Source of the DNA: Lachnospiraceae bacterium
GTDB taxonomy: Bacteria; Bacillota; Clostridia; Lachnospirales; Lachnospiraceae
Length of the DNA stretch: 34,636 nt
Reading direction: 5' to 3'
Assembly (NCBI GenBank): GCA_021202715.1
Contig: JAJQCL010000192.1
Coordinates: 1-34,636, forward strand
The translations under genes and the position numbers were made by a program. How positions within the stretch are numbered: position 1 is the stretch's first letter; every line of letters starts with the position of its first letter. The notes beneath the pieces are model-generated. The model saw nothing but the letters and a program-made list of their open reading frames with translations. It was not told the origin of the DNA and made no database searches. Below, piece after piece: positions 25,287-32,957 of the stretch.

Positions 25287-26663
25287 ATGGCAGCAATGAG
25301 TGAACAGGATAAGATTGAACTTTTTGAGCGGACGCCTGTGCCGCAGGCCATCGTGCGGATGGCGATTCCGACCGTGGCAAGCTCTCTGGTGATGGTGCTC
25401 TACAGCCTGGCGGATACATATTTTGTGGGGATGCTGAATGATTCGGTCGCCACGGCAGCCGTGACGCTGGCGGCGCCGGTGCTGCTGGCCTTCAACGCCC
25501 TGAATAATCTGTTCGGTGTCGGCAGCTCCAGCCTGATGAGCCGTTCTCTGGGGCGAAAAGATTACGACACGGTGCGGCGCACCTCCGCGCTCGGCTTCGC
25601 CTGCGCGCTGGTCTGCAGCCTGCTGCTTTCCCTGGGCTGCACGGTGTTCAAGACGCCGCTGCTGAATCTGCTGGGAGCCGATGCGGAGACCTGGTCGGCC
25701 ACAGCGGACTATATGTTCTGGACCGTCACCTGCGGCGCGCCGCCGGCGATCCTCAATGTGGTCCTGGCCAATATGATCCGCTCGGAGGGGGCGGCCATGA
25801 ATGCCAGCATCGGCACCATGAGCGGCTGTCTGCTGAACATCGTCCTCGATCCGATCTTCATTCTGCCCTGGGGGCTGAACATGGGGGCGGCCGGCGCGGG
25901 TCTGGCGACCTTCCTTTCCAACTGCGTGGCCTGCCTGTATTTCTTCGTGCTGTTGTACCGGCGGCGGGGGAATACCTTCGTCAGTCTCTCGCCGCGGGAT
26001 CTCCGCTGGGACGGGAATATTCTCCGTCAGATCTGCGGCGTTGGTATCCCGGCGGCCATCCAGAACCTGCTCAATGTCACCGGCATGACGGTACTCAACA
26101 ATTTCACTGCGGTCTACGGGGCGGATGCCGTGTCAGCCATGGGGATTTCCCACAAGATCGCCATGGTGCCCATGTATATCGCTATGGGAATTTCCCAGGG
26201 CATCATGCCGTTGGTCAGCTACAACTATGCGAGTAAGGCGAGTCAGCGCATGAAGAGGATTATCGTCTGTGCCGGAGCCGCCTCCCTGGTGCTGATGGTG
26301 GTCGGAACAGTCCTCTGCGTCGCCGGAGCCGGTCCGATCATCCGCCTGTTCATGGATTCGGACGCGGTGGTCGCCTACGGCCGGGCCTTCCTGCGGGGCA
26401 TGGCGCTGGCGATGCCCTTCCTGGCTACCGATTTCCTGGCGGTGGGCGTTTTCCAGGCCTGCGGCATGGGGCGCAGTGCTCTGATCTTCGCTATCCTGCG
26501 GAAGGTCGTGCTGGAGATTCCCGCGCTGGTCATCCTCAATCATATCTGGCCTCTGTACGGTCTGGCCTATGCGCAGCTGGTGGCAGAGGTCGTCCTGGCG
26601 GTCGCCGCACTGGTCATGCTGGGACGGATCTTTCGGTCCCTGGAGGTGCCGGAGAGAACGTGA
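25287..26663 (+). CDS. MATE family efflux transporter
   Basis: Integral membrane antiporter of 458 residues, about 12 membrane helices, with the MATE pattern. The first helix reads IPTVASSLVMVLYSLADTYFVGML, given here only as the region at about residues 25-48, and the GVGSSSLMSRSLGRKDYD loop follows. The second half repeats the pattern with GIPAAIQNLLNVTGMTVLN and GISQGIMPLVSYN. It would export drugs or cationic metabolites in exchange for Na+ or H+; the substrate cannot be predicted. AGAGGA lies about 11 nt before the ATG. A second ATG at 25296 is possible. Single gene with its own promoter. Confidence 0.92.
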   Translation: MAAMSEQDKIELFERTPVPQAIVRMAIPTVASSLVMVLYSLADTYFVGMLNDSVATAAVTLAAPVLLAFNALNNLFGVGSSSLMSRSLGRKDYDTVRRTSALGFACALVCSLLLSLGCTVFKTPLLNLLGADAETWSATADYMFWTVTCGAPPAILNVVLANMIRSEGAAMNASIGTMSGCLLNIVLDPIFILPWGLNMGAAGAGLATFLSNCVACLYFFVLLYRRRGNTFVSLSPRDLRWDGNILRQICGVGIPAAIQNLLNVTGMTVLNNFTAVYGADAVSAMGISHKIAMVPMYIAMGISQGIMPLVSYNYASKASQRMKRIIVCAGAASLVLMVVGTVLCVAGAGPIIRLFMDSDAVVAYGRAFLRGMALAMPFLATDFLAVGVFQACGMGRSALIFAILRKVVLEIPALVILNHIWPLYGLAYAQLVAEVVLAVAALVMLGRIFRSLEVPERT

Positions 26664-26701
26664 GGACCATCCTTATTTTCGGATTTTCATTGATAAAAGA
26701 A

Positions 26702-26729
26702 CCGCCGGGTGCAGATCTGCATCCGGCGG
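26702..26729 (-). terminator. Terminator of the secreted beta-sandwich protein gene, repeat-type hairpin
   Basis: CCGCCGGGTGCAG with ATCTGCATCCGGCGG is an almost perfect palindrome with one G-T pair. On the minus strand it is followed by TTCTTTTATC. A close copy lies at 28940-28968. It also lies after the MATE gene on the plus strand, but with a poor T-tract. Confidence 0.75.
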
Positions 26730-26742
26730 CTGTCTGTCTGGA

Positions 26743-28197
26743 CTATTTCTTAGTAGTGACCGTCTTGGCCGAGCTCCAGCTGGAATAATACCTCGTTCCG
26801 CTTACGGTCTTGTAAGTGCGGACCCTCACATAATATTTCTTCGAAGCCTTCAGTTTGGAGAGCGTATAGGTCTTCTTGCTGCTGCCGCTGACCGTGACCG
26901 TCTTCTTGTTGCTTGTAAACGATTTGTTTGTCGCGTACTGGATCTGATAGCCGCTCGTCTGCGTGGTCACCTTGCTCCAGGTCACTTTGAAGCCCTTGCT
27001 CTTCGCGGTGAGTTTGGAGATGCTGGTGGCTTTGGGCTTGATCGTAAAGGTCTTCGTGACCGTCCCGCTGTAATTGCCCTTGAAGGTGATCGTCACCTTG
27101 TAGGTGCCGACCTTCTTCCGGCCCGAGGCATATTTCACGGTATAGTAGCTTGAGGAGATCGTGTTGCCCTTCGAATCCTTCACGGTGACCGTGGGTTTTC
27201 TGGCCTTCCCGTTGTAAGTGTAGGTGGTCGTCGAGAGCTTGACGGTCTTGATCTTGTAAATGGTTGAGGTCTTTGTATAGCCGCAGCCGCTGCAGATCTT
27301 CTTGATGGTGCCGTTCGCACTGGTAGTCGCTGCGGTGATATTCGTCGTATAGCTATGAGTGTGCTGGCTGACTTTGAAATTGAAGATGCCAGTTGTTACT
27401 TCATTGTAGTATGAGGCGGCAAAATAGTAAATGCCCGCTTCGAGGTAGATCGGTTCATTGACAACACTGCAGCCGATGGATGTATCCCATTCAATACCCG
27501 GCTTTGACCAGATCTTTGTACCAATGCTGTCATAGAGATTATAATGCAGCTTCCAGAAATAGGCAACAGAATAGAGGTCATAGTAACCGTCCGAGCTTAT
27601 GGTGAATTTATAGACGTCATTTGAATCGTTTGTCGCCAGTTGCCCGGTGTAGGTTGTTCCTACAGAGATCGTGCTTGCAGCGGCAAGGCTGTTATTGGTT
27701 CCGTTCCCGGTTTCCGTGAAACTTTCTCCCGCTGATGTGAAGCTGTAGGAGAAAGTATAGGTGCCAGTGTAGTTGTACGGTTCAACAACTAGATAGTAGA
27801 TGCCTTTCGTCAGATCACGATCAAAGGTGTTGGTGATCTGACCGGCTGAGGAGTCCCAGCTCAAAGCGCCACTGTTATACATCTGTTCTCCACTGCTGTC
27901 AAGCAGATAAATGTGTGCTCTTTGCATGAGTGCTATGATAGTAAAGGAGACACGTCCAGAGCTTGAGAGTTCAAATTTAAAATAGTCTGCTCCCGTGCTG
28001 GGTAGGGGATCTGTAATGCTGTCGCTATAGGATGTTCCGGCGCTGATGGTATATGCGGAGGCCATGTTGCTTCCGCCCTGGGCTTCTTCCGCGTGAACCG
28101 TAGTGGCCGCGGCCAGGGCGCAGATCAGTGCCAGAGCCAGGGTAAGTACCAACCCTCCCCAGGTACGTGTCAGTTTCCGATCGTTTTCCATATACAT
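26743..28197 (-). CDS. Secreted multidomain protein: two PPC-like domains, CxxC ribbon, Ig-like and Fn3 domains
   Basis: 484-residue exported protein. A signal peptide covers about residues 10-36 (ending TTVHAEE). Two beta-sandwich domains resembling PPC (prepeptidase C-terminal) modules follow (about 45-155 and 170-278), each with a YKF/YFKF core and a GIYYL or GIYYF strand. Then comes HTHSY and ICSGCGY (Cys302, Cys305), a small ribbon of a kind often seen in clostridial exoproteins, an Ig-like MBG-type domain (about 316-388) and a lysine-rich Fn3 domain (about 390-484). No enzyme motif or sorting signal was found. It may be a binding or adhesion protein. The ribosome binding site is weak; the alternative ATG is at 28191. 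Confidence 0.78.
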   Translation of the reverse strand: MYMENDRKLTRTWGGLVLTLALALICALAAATTVHAEEAQGGSNMASAYTISAGTSYSDSITDPLPSTGADYFKFELSSSGRVSFTIIALMQRAHIYLLDSSGEQMYNSGALSWDSSAGQITNTFDRDLTKGIYYLVVEPYNYTGTYTFSYSFTSAGESFTETGNGTNNSLAAASTISVGTTYTGQLATNDSNDVYKFTISSDGYYDLYSVAYFWKLHYNLYDSIGTKIWSKPGIEWDTSIGCSVVNEPIYLEAGIYYFAASYYNEVTTGIFNFKVSQHTHSYTTNITAATTSANGTIKKICSGCGYTKTSTIYKIKTVKLSTTTYTYNGKARKPTVTVKDSKGNTISSSYYTVKYASGRKKVGTYKVTITFKGNYSGTVTKTFTIKPKATSISKLTAKSKGFKVTWSKVTTQTSGYQIQYATNKSFTSNKKTVTVSGSSKKTYTLSKLKASKKYYVRVRTYKTVSGTRYYSSWSSAKTVTTKK

Positions 28198-28274
28198 GCG
28201 ATACTACTTTCGTATGGAAATTCTATGATGTGAGCCGTGAAATATGTTCTTTAACTCACAATATTTACAAATTC

Positions 28275-28303
28275 AGTTTATCATCCGATCAGATTCCCGT
28301 CAA
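28275..28303 (-). promoter_or_regulatory. Promoter of the secreted beta-sandwich protein gene
   Basis: Minus strand -35 TTGACG (28298-28303), 17-bp spacer, -10 TAAACT (28275-28280). It leaves a leader of about 70 nt. Confidence 0.65.
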
Positions 28304-28404
28304 TCATTTTATTTCCGGAACATCGCGGATGGTGCGGAAGAAAATCCCGGAGAAAAGGAACCGGGCACGGCTCAAATTAAAATAAGGAAGAAAAATCGCT
28401 CCTC

Positions 28405-28448
28405 TTATTTCAAGTTCGATTGCTAAATTGAAATAACTAGGGTATAAT
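28405..28448 (+). promoter_or_regulatory. Promoter and likely operator of the toxin-antitoxin pair
   Basis: -35 TTGCTA (28420-28425), 17-bp spacer, -10 TATAAT (28443-28448). A 9-bp inverted repeat, TTATTTCAA (28405-28413) and TTGAAATAA (28428-28436), brackets the -35 element. It fits autoregulation by the antitoxin or complex. Confidence 0.65.
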
Positions 28449-28480
28449 GAAAGCAATGTAGATTTGAAGGAGATAAAAAG

Positions 28481-28720
28481 ATGAGCAATAAAGAAAGAAT
28501 CGTACAATTATTAGATATTATTCCGGAATATAAGATCGGCTATGTGCTGGCATATATCCAGGGACTGGTAGCTGATGAAGAAGCAGACAATGCATTCTGT
28601 GAAAAACTGGTCAGGGACTATGAAAACGATACGGACCCTGAGAAGGAGGAAGAGTATACGCTGGAAGAATGCAAAAAACATACCAGATTGTTATTAAGAA
28701 GAGAGCGAAGAAGTTTATAG
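28481..28720 (+). CDS. Small antitoxin-like protein paired with a RelE toxin
   Basis: 79-residue acidic protein with a predicted helical N-terminus (KERIVQLLDIIPEYKIGYVLAYIQGL) followed by a strongly acidic part and a basic end. No named domain is certain. The antitoxin role is inferred from context: it directly precedes and overlaps (52 bp) a RelE-type toxin frame, and it has a bracketing operator. GAAGGAG lies 9 nt before the ATG. The last 17 codons are read in a second frame as the toxin start. Base composition of the promoter and gene is more AT-rich than the flanking DNA, which suggests transfer. Confidence 0.7.
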   Translation: MSNKERIVQLLDIIPEYKIGYVLAYIQGLVADEEADNAFCEKLVRDYENDTDPEKEEEYTLEECKKHTRLLLRRERRSL

Positions 28721-28928
28721 AAGCATTGCCCAGAAACGAGCGCGCCAGAATTGTTGCGGAGATTGAAAAGCTTCCGGCGGAGAGGACATCAAAAAGTTAA
28801 AGGGGCACAAAGATTATTTTCGGCTGAGAGTGGGAAGCTACAGAATTATCTACACTGTAGATAACGGGAAATGTGTTGTATGTGTCATTGACGCCGGGAA
28901 TCGAGGCGAAATTTATAACAGGTATTAA
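28669..28928 (+). pseudogene. RelE-type toxin gene broken by a one-base frameshift
   Basis: The frame from the ATG at 28669 gives MQKTYQIVIKKRAKKFIEAL and, after 43 residues, runs into TAA at 28798. From 28776 a different frame continues with GGEDIKKLKGHKDYF, RLRVGSYRIIYTVDN and IDAGNRGEIYNRY, ending at 28928. Together they form a complete RelE/ParE-family mRNA interferase of about 87 residues. One extra base near 28773-28780 (within CCGGCGGAG) would restore it. The catalytic-side RLRVGSYRIIY block lies after the shift, so the toxin should be dead unless ribosomes shift. A sequencing error is possible. No frame here was long enough to be obvious. Confidence 0.82.
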
Positions 28929-28939
28929 TGAATGAAGAA

Positions 28940-28968
28940 CCGCCGGGTGCAGGTGCCGCATCCGGCGG
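28940..28968. repeat. Second copy of the CCGCCGGGTGC hairpin repeat
   Basis: CCGCCGGGTGC (28940-28950) pairs with GCATCCGGCGG (28958-28968) around a 7-nt loop. The hairpin and its flanks (GAAC before, CTGTCTGTC after) match the element at 26702-26729. It lies just past the relE pseudogene and may act as its terminator, although the T-tract is poor. Confidence 0.65.
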
Positions 28969-28990
28969 CTGTCTGTCGGGGTTATAGGAA

Positions 28991-29016
28991 AGCATCTCTT
29001 TGGAGGTGCTTCTTTT
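28991..29016 (+). terminator. Terminator-like hairpin ahead of ahpC
   Basis: AGCATCTC (28991-28998) pairs with GAGGTGCT (29003-29010) with one G-T pair, then TCTTTT. It either ends transcription from the toxin-antitoxin side or acts as an attenuator in the ahpC leader. No clear ahpC promoter was found between it and the gene. Confidence 0.5.
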
Positions 29017-29091
29017 CATATGGGAAAATGGATAAAAACGACCGGATGCGGACAAACTGAAGCAGAGAAGATCATGAAGGAGGACAACAGG

Positions 29092-29655
29092 ATGTCAATG
29101 ATCAACAAGGAAATTGCAGATTTTTCCGTGCAGGCGTTTCAGGACAATGCATTCAGGACGGTGACCCGGGCAGATGTGCTGGGGAAATGGAGTGTGTTTT
29201 TCTTTTATCCGGCGGATTTCACCTTTGTGTGCCCGACGGAGCTTGAGGATCTGGCGGAGAAGTATGAGGCCTTTCAGGCGGCGGGGTGCGAGATCTATTC
29301 CGTCTCCTGCGATTCGCATTTCGTTCATAAGGCCTGGCATGACGCTTCTGAGCGGATCAAGAAGATTCGTTACCCGATGCTGGCGGATCCGACGCACGCG
29401 CTGGCACGGGATTTCGATGTGCTGATCGAGGCGGACGGCATGGCGGAGCGGGGCAGCTTCATCGTGAATCCAGAAGGGCGGATCGTGGCCTATGAGGTGA
29501 ATGCAGGCAACATCGGGCGTAATGCGGAGGAGCTGTTCCGCCGTTTGCAGGCCAGTCAGTTCGTGGCAGCGCACGGCGATGAGGTCTGCCCGGCGAAGTG
29601 GCAGCCCGGCGCCGAAACATTGAAGCCCAGCCTGGATCTGGTGGGGCAGCTGTAA
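29092..29655 (+). CDS. ahpC: Alkyl hydroperoxide reductase C (2-Cys peroxiredoxin)
   Basis: Peroxiredoxin that reduces H2O2, organic peroxides and peroxynitrite, 187 residues, the same length as E. coli AhpC. The peroxidatic Cys47 is in the PADFTFVCPTE motif and the resolving cysteine is in GDEVCPAKW near the C-terminus. The start SMINKEIADF and the end LKPSLDLVGQL also match the AhpC subtype. The frame opens at 29020. The ATG at 29092 is preferred because GGAGG is 8 nt upstream and the protein then has the family N-terminus. It lies 57 bp before the AhpF-like reductase, its expected electron donor. Confidence 0.96.
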   Translation: MSMINKEIADFSVQAFQDNAFRTVTRADVLGKWSVFFFYPADFTFVCPTELEDLAEKYEAFQAAGCEIYSVSCDSHFVHKAWHDASERIKKIRYPMLADPTHALARDFDVLIEADGMAERGSFIVNPEGRIVAYEVNAGNIGRNAEELFRRLQASQFVAAHGDEVCPAKWQPGAETLKPSLDLVGQL

Positions 29656-29712
29656 GGATCCTTCGTTTCTTCCGGAGGCGGATAGGGCATCGTAGTGAAA
29701 GGCGGAAAAGTC

Positions 29713-31347
29713 ATGGATGAACAGGACAATCTGTATGATGTTGTGGTGATTGGCGGGGGTCCGGCGGGGCTCACCGCCGCCCTCTATCTGGCCCGGGCGC
29801 GGTACCGCGTGGTGGTGCTGGAGGAGGAGAGCTTCGGCGGGCAGATCGCAATCACGGAAGAAGTCGTGAATTACCCCGGCATCGCCCGGATCAGCGGTCG
29901 TGAACTGACGGAGATCATGCGAAGACAGGCGGAGAGCTTTGGCGCGGAGTTCCTCCTGGCCCGGGCCGAGCGGCTGGAGATGGAGGACGACGTGAAGACG
30001 GTGCACACCAGCCGCGGGCCGTTGAGCTGCTTCGGTGTGCTGCTGGCCACCGGCGCGCATCCCCGGAAGGTGGGATTCTCCGGGGAAGAGGAATATCGTG
30101 GGAGGGGCGTGGCCTACTGCGCGACCTGCGACGGCGAGTTTTTCACCGGGCAGGATGTCTACGTCGTGGGAGGCGGCTTCGCCGCGGCGGAGGAGAGCCT
30201 GTTCCTGACAAAATATGCCAGACAGGTGACGATCCTGATCCGCCGCGGAGATTTTTCCTGCGCGCAGAGTGTGGCCGATGAGGTGCGTGCGCATGAGAAG
30301 ATCACGGTGCGGCCCTTTACGGAGATCGAGTCAGTCTCCGGGGACACATATGTGCAGACGCTGCGGATGCGCAATAATCAGACCGGCGAGGTCACGGAGG
30401 TGCGGGCGCAGGAAGGGGAGCGTCTTGGCGTTTTCGTCTTCGCCGGGTACGAACCGGCCTCTTCTCTGGCGGAGGGACTGGCGGAGCGGGACGCGCAGGG
30501 TTATGTGGTGACGGACCGGAGTCAGAAGACCCGCACGGAGGGGCTTTATGCCGCGGGGGACGTTTGCGTCAAGCCGCTGCGCCAGGTAGCGACAGCCGTA
30601 GGAGACGGGGCGCTGGCGGCGACGGAGCTGGAGCGCTATGCGGCTATCATGCAGAGAAAGACCGGATTGCGGCCGAAGGTGGCAAAAAGAACAGTTGGAG
30701 CGGAGCGAAGAGAAGAGAGCGAAGAAGGAAGCAGATCGAAAACAGCGGATGGCCTCTTCACAGAGGAGATGCTGGCGCAGCTGCATACGGTATTCTCCCG
30801 GATGGAGCGGCCGCTTTTGCTGCGCCTGCAGCTGGATGAGCGCCCCGTTTCCTACGAACTGCGGCACTATATGGACAGCCTGGCGGCACTGACCGACCGC
30901 CTGCGGGTGGAGATCGACGATACAGGTGTCGCGGAGGAGCTTCCCTGCGTGCGTATCTGCACGGAGGACGGCGCAGAGACCGGGCTGGTCTTTCACGGCG
31001 TCCCCGGCGGCCATGAATTTACCTCCTTCGTGCTTGGCCTCTACAATGCGGCCGGTCCCGGCCAGCCCGTGGAGCCGGAGACCCTGGAGCGCATCCGGGC
31101 CATCGATCGCCGAAGGGATTTGAAGATTCTGGTCTCTCTCTCCTGCACGATGTGCCCCTCACTGGTCGCCGCCGCCTGGCGCATCGCGGCGGTAAATCCA
31201 CTGGTCACGGCGGAGGTCTACGACATCAACCATTTTGGTGCGCTGAAGGAGCGCTATCAGGTCATGAGTGTACCGTGTCTGGTGATCGATGAGGAAACGG
31301 TCACATTTGGAAAGAAGGATATCCGGCAGCTCCTCGAGCTGCTATAG
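29713..31347 (+). CDS. AhpF-type peroxiredoxin reductase with reversed domain order
   Basis: Flavoenzyme of 544 residues that should pass electrons from NAD(P)H to AhpC. The first part (about 1-310) is a thioredoxin-reductase module with the FAD motif VVVIGGGPAGLTAALYLARA, the redox pair YCATCDGEF (Cys136, Cys139), the NAD(P) loop VVGGGFAAAEESLF and the FAD end GLYAAGDV. After a charged linker (about 315-350) comes a tandem thioredoxin-fold part like the N-terminal domain of E. coli AhpF, including GHEFTSFVLGLY and the CxxC in VSLSCTMCPSL (Cys478, Cys481). In E. coli this domain comes first. The start could also be GTG at 29695. Cotranscribed with ahpC. Confidence 0.9.
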   Translation: MDEQDNLYDVVVIGGGPAGLTAALYLARARYRVVVLEEESFGGQIAITEEVVNYPGIARISGRELTEIMRRQAESFGAEFLLARAERLEMEDDVKTVHTSRGPLSCFGVLLATGAHPRKVGFSGEEEYRGRGVAYCATCDGEFFTGQDVYVVGGGFAAAEESLFLTKYARQVTILIRRGDFSCAQSVADEVRAHEKITVRPFTEIESVSGDTYVQTLRMRNNQTGEVTEVRAQEGERLGVFVFAGYEPASSLAEGLAERDAQGYVVTDRSQKTRTEGLYAAGDVCVKPLRQVATAVGDGALAATELERYAAIMQRKTGLRPKVAKRTVGAERREESEEGSRSKTADGLFTEEMLAQLHTVFSRMERPLLLRLQLDERPVSYELRHYMDSLAALTDRLRVEIDDTGVAEELPCVRICTEDGAETGLVFHGVPGGHEFTSFVLGLYNAAGPGQPVEPETLERIRAIDRRRDLKILVSLSCTMCPSLVAAAWRIAAVNPLVTAEVYDINHFGALKERYQVMSVPCLVIDEETVTFGKKDIRQLLELL

Positions 31348-31442
31348 CGGGACGATCCGGGCTATGAGCGGCAGAAGAAGAGCCCGGGAGCAGGGAGATC
31401 GGTTGTTTGAAATTTAGTGAGATATAAATTAGTAAATCGTAA

Positions 31443-31471
31443 TTGACTAAATCCTGATCGAAGGGTATATT
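31443..31471 (+). promoter_or_regulatory. Promoter of the AAA/DUF234 gene
   Basis: -35 TTGACT (31443-31448), 17-bp spacer, -10 TATATT (31466-31471). The -10 lies in the left arm of a large inverted repeat. Confidence 0.75.
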
Positions 31472-31511
31472 ATAGGAAACGTCTTTATGTCGTTTACTAT
31501 AATATACCCTT
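31461..31511. promoter_or_regulatory. 21-bp inverted repeat over the promoter and transcription start
   Basis: The left arm (31461-31481, starting AAGGGTATATTATAG) and right arm (31491-31511) are complementary at 20 of 21 positions, with a 9-bp centre. The predicted transcription start falls at the end of the left arm, so the symmetry is probably read in DNA as an operator rather than as an RNA hairpin. The right arm ends a few bases before the ribosome binding site CGGAGGTG. Confidence 0.75.
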
Positions 31512-31527
31512 TCTCGGAGGTGATGGC

Positions 31528-32937
31528 ATGTTTGTTGGCAGAGCGTGCGAGCTGGAAGCCCTGAACCGGCTGTATCAATCGGATCATTTTGAGTTCGCGG
31601 TGATTTATGGGCGGCGTCGGGTCGGGAAAACGGCGCTGATCAACCATTTTCTTCAAGGCAAAAAAGCGATTTACTTTATGGGTGTGGAGAGTAATGCCAG
31701 GCAGAATCTTGAGAACCTCAGCAGAAATATCCTTGAATATAGCATGCAGGTGGAGACGGAGACGGCATTTCTCTCCTTTCAGGCGGCTCTGGAGTATGTC
31801 TTTCAGCTCTCAGAGAAAGAACGACTGGTTTTTGTGATGGATGAGTATCCTTACGTGGCTCGCGCCTCGAAAAGTCTGGCCTCCACGCTGCAGCTTCTGA
31901 TTGATAAGTACAAGGACTCCTCCCGGCTTATGCTGATTCTCTGCGGTTCTTCCATGTCTTATATGGAGGATGAGGTTCTGGCCTATAAAGCGCCGCTGTA
32001 TGGCAGGCGGACAGCGCAGATGAAACTTTTACCGTTTGATTTTGAGGAGGCCTGCCACTGTCTTACGTACTTTTCGGCAGAGGATAAAGCATTGGCTTAT
32101 GGGATGGCGGGCGGCACACCGCAATATCTTTTGCAGATGGATGACCGGCGGAGCATCGAAGAGAATGTGAAAAATACATTTCTGAATCCGACCTCGTTCC
32201 TGTTTGAGGAACCGGAAAATCTACTGAAGCAGGAGGTGCGGGAACCGGCGATCTACAACGCCATCATCACAGCGATTGCGACCGGTGCTTCCCGTATGGC
32301 AGAGATCTCTGTAAAAGTCGGCGAGGACACCAGCGTGTGCGCTTCGTATCTGAAAAATCTGATCTCGCTGGGTCTGGTGCAGAGAGAGACCCCCTACGGC
32401 GAGAAGGCGTCCCGAAGATCGGTGTATAATATAGAAGATCCGATGTTCCGGTTCTGGTATCGTTTTGTCCCGGCGCAGCGTTCTGTCATCACCCGCGGGG
32501 CTGCCGACCTGGCCTGGCGGCGGATTGCGCCGCATTTATCGGAATACATGGGAAAAGCATTTGAAGAGATCTGTCGGCAATATCTCTGGAAACGGCTGCT
32601 GGAGGACAGGTCTCCGGTCGAATTTGATGATCTTGGACGCTGGTGGGGAACCGATGCGGCGACGCACAGTCAGGTGGAGATTGATATCATGGGCGCGCAG
32701 GATGTAGAGACAGCGTTGTTTGCTGAGTGCAAATGGACGAATGAAAAGGTTGATCTGGGTGTCCTGGAAACGTTACTTTATCGCAGCAGGCTGTTTCACT
32801 ATGAAAACACGCATCTGTACCTGTTTGCCAAAAACGGATTTACAAAGGGATGCGCCGAAGCGGCGGAGCAGATGGGAAATGTTACACTGGTTACTTACCC
32901 GGAAATGTTGGAAGATTTTCTGACCGGGCAGGAATGA
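31528..32937 (+). CDS. Archaeal-type AAA ATPase with C-terminal DUF234 nuclease-like domain
   Basis: 469-residue P-loop ATPase of the archaeal ATPase_2/DUF234 type. Walker A is GRRRVGKTA (28-36), Walker B is LVFVMDEYPY (100-109) and the sensor-like segment is LILCGSSMSYME. A winged-helix part follows (about 240-305). The C-terminal DUF234 region carries a PD-(D/E)XK-like set: Glu346 in GKAFEEICRQYL, Asp386 in VEIDIMG, and Glu400-x-Lys402 in FAECKW. The true role of the family is unknown; links to mobile elements or genome defence have been suggested. It is a single gene with its own palindromic promoter and GGAGGTG site. Composition is more AT-rich than the core genes nearby. Confidence 0.85.
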   Translation: MFVGRACELEALNRLYQSDHFEFAVIYGRRRVGKTALINHFLQGKKAIYFMGVESNARQNLENLSRNILEYSMQVETETAFLSFQAALEYVFQLSEKERLVFVMDEYPYVARASKSLASTLQLLIDKYKDSSRLMLILCGSSMSYMEDEVLAYKAPLYGRRTAQMKLLPFDFEEACHCLTYFSAEDKALAYGMAGGTPQYLLQMDDRRSIEENVKNTFLNPTSFLFEEPENLLKQEVREPAIYNAIITAIATGASRMAEISVKVGEDTSVCASYLKNLISLGLVQRETPYGEKASRRSVYNIEDPMFRFWYRFVPAQRSVITRGAADLAWRRIAPHLSEYMGKAFEEICRQYLWKRLLEDRSPVEFDDLGRWWGTDAATHSQVEIDIMGAQDVETALFAECKWTNEKVDLGVLETLLYRSRLFHYENTHLYLFAKNGFTKGCAEAAEQMGNVTLVTYPEMLEDFLTGQE

Positions 32938-32957
32938 CGCAGCAGTCATGGAAAATG

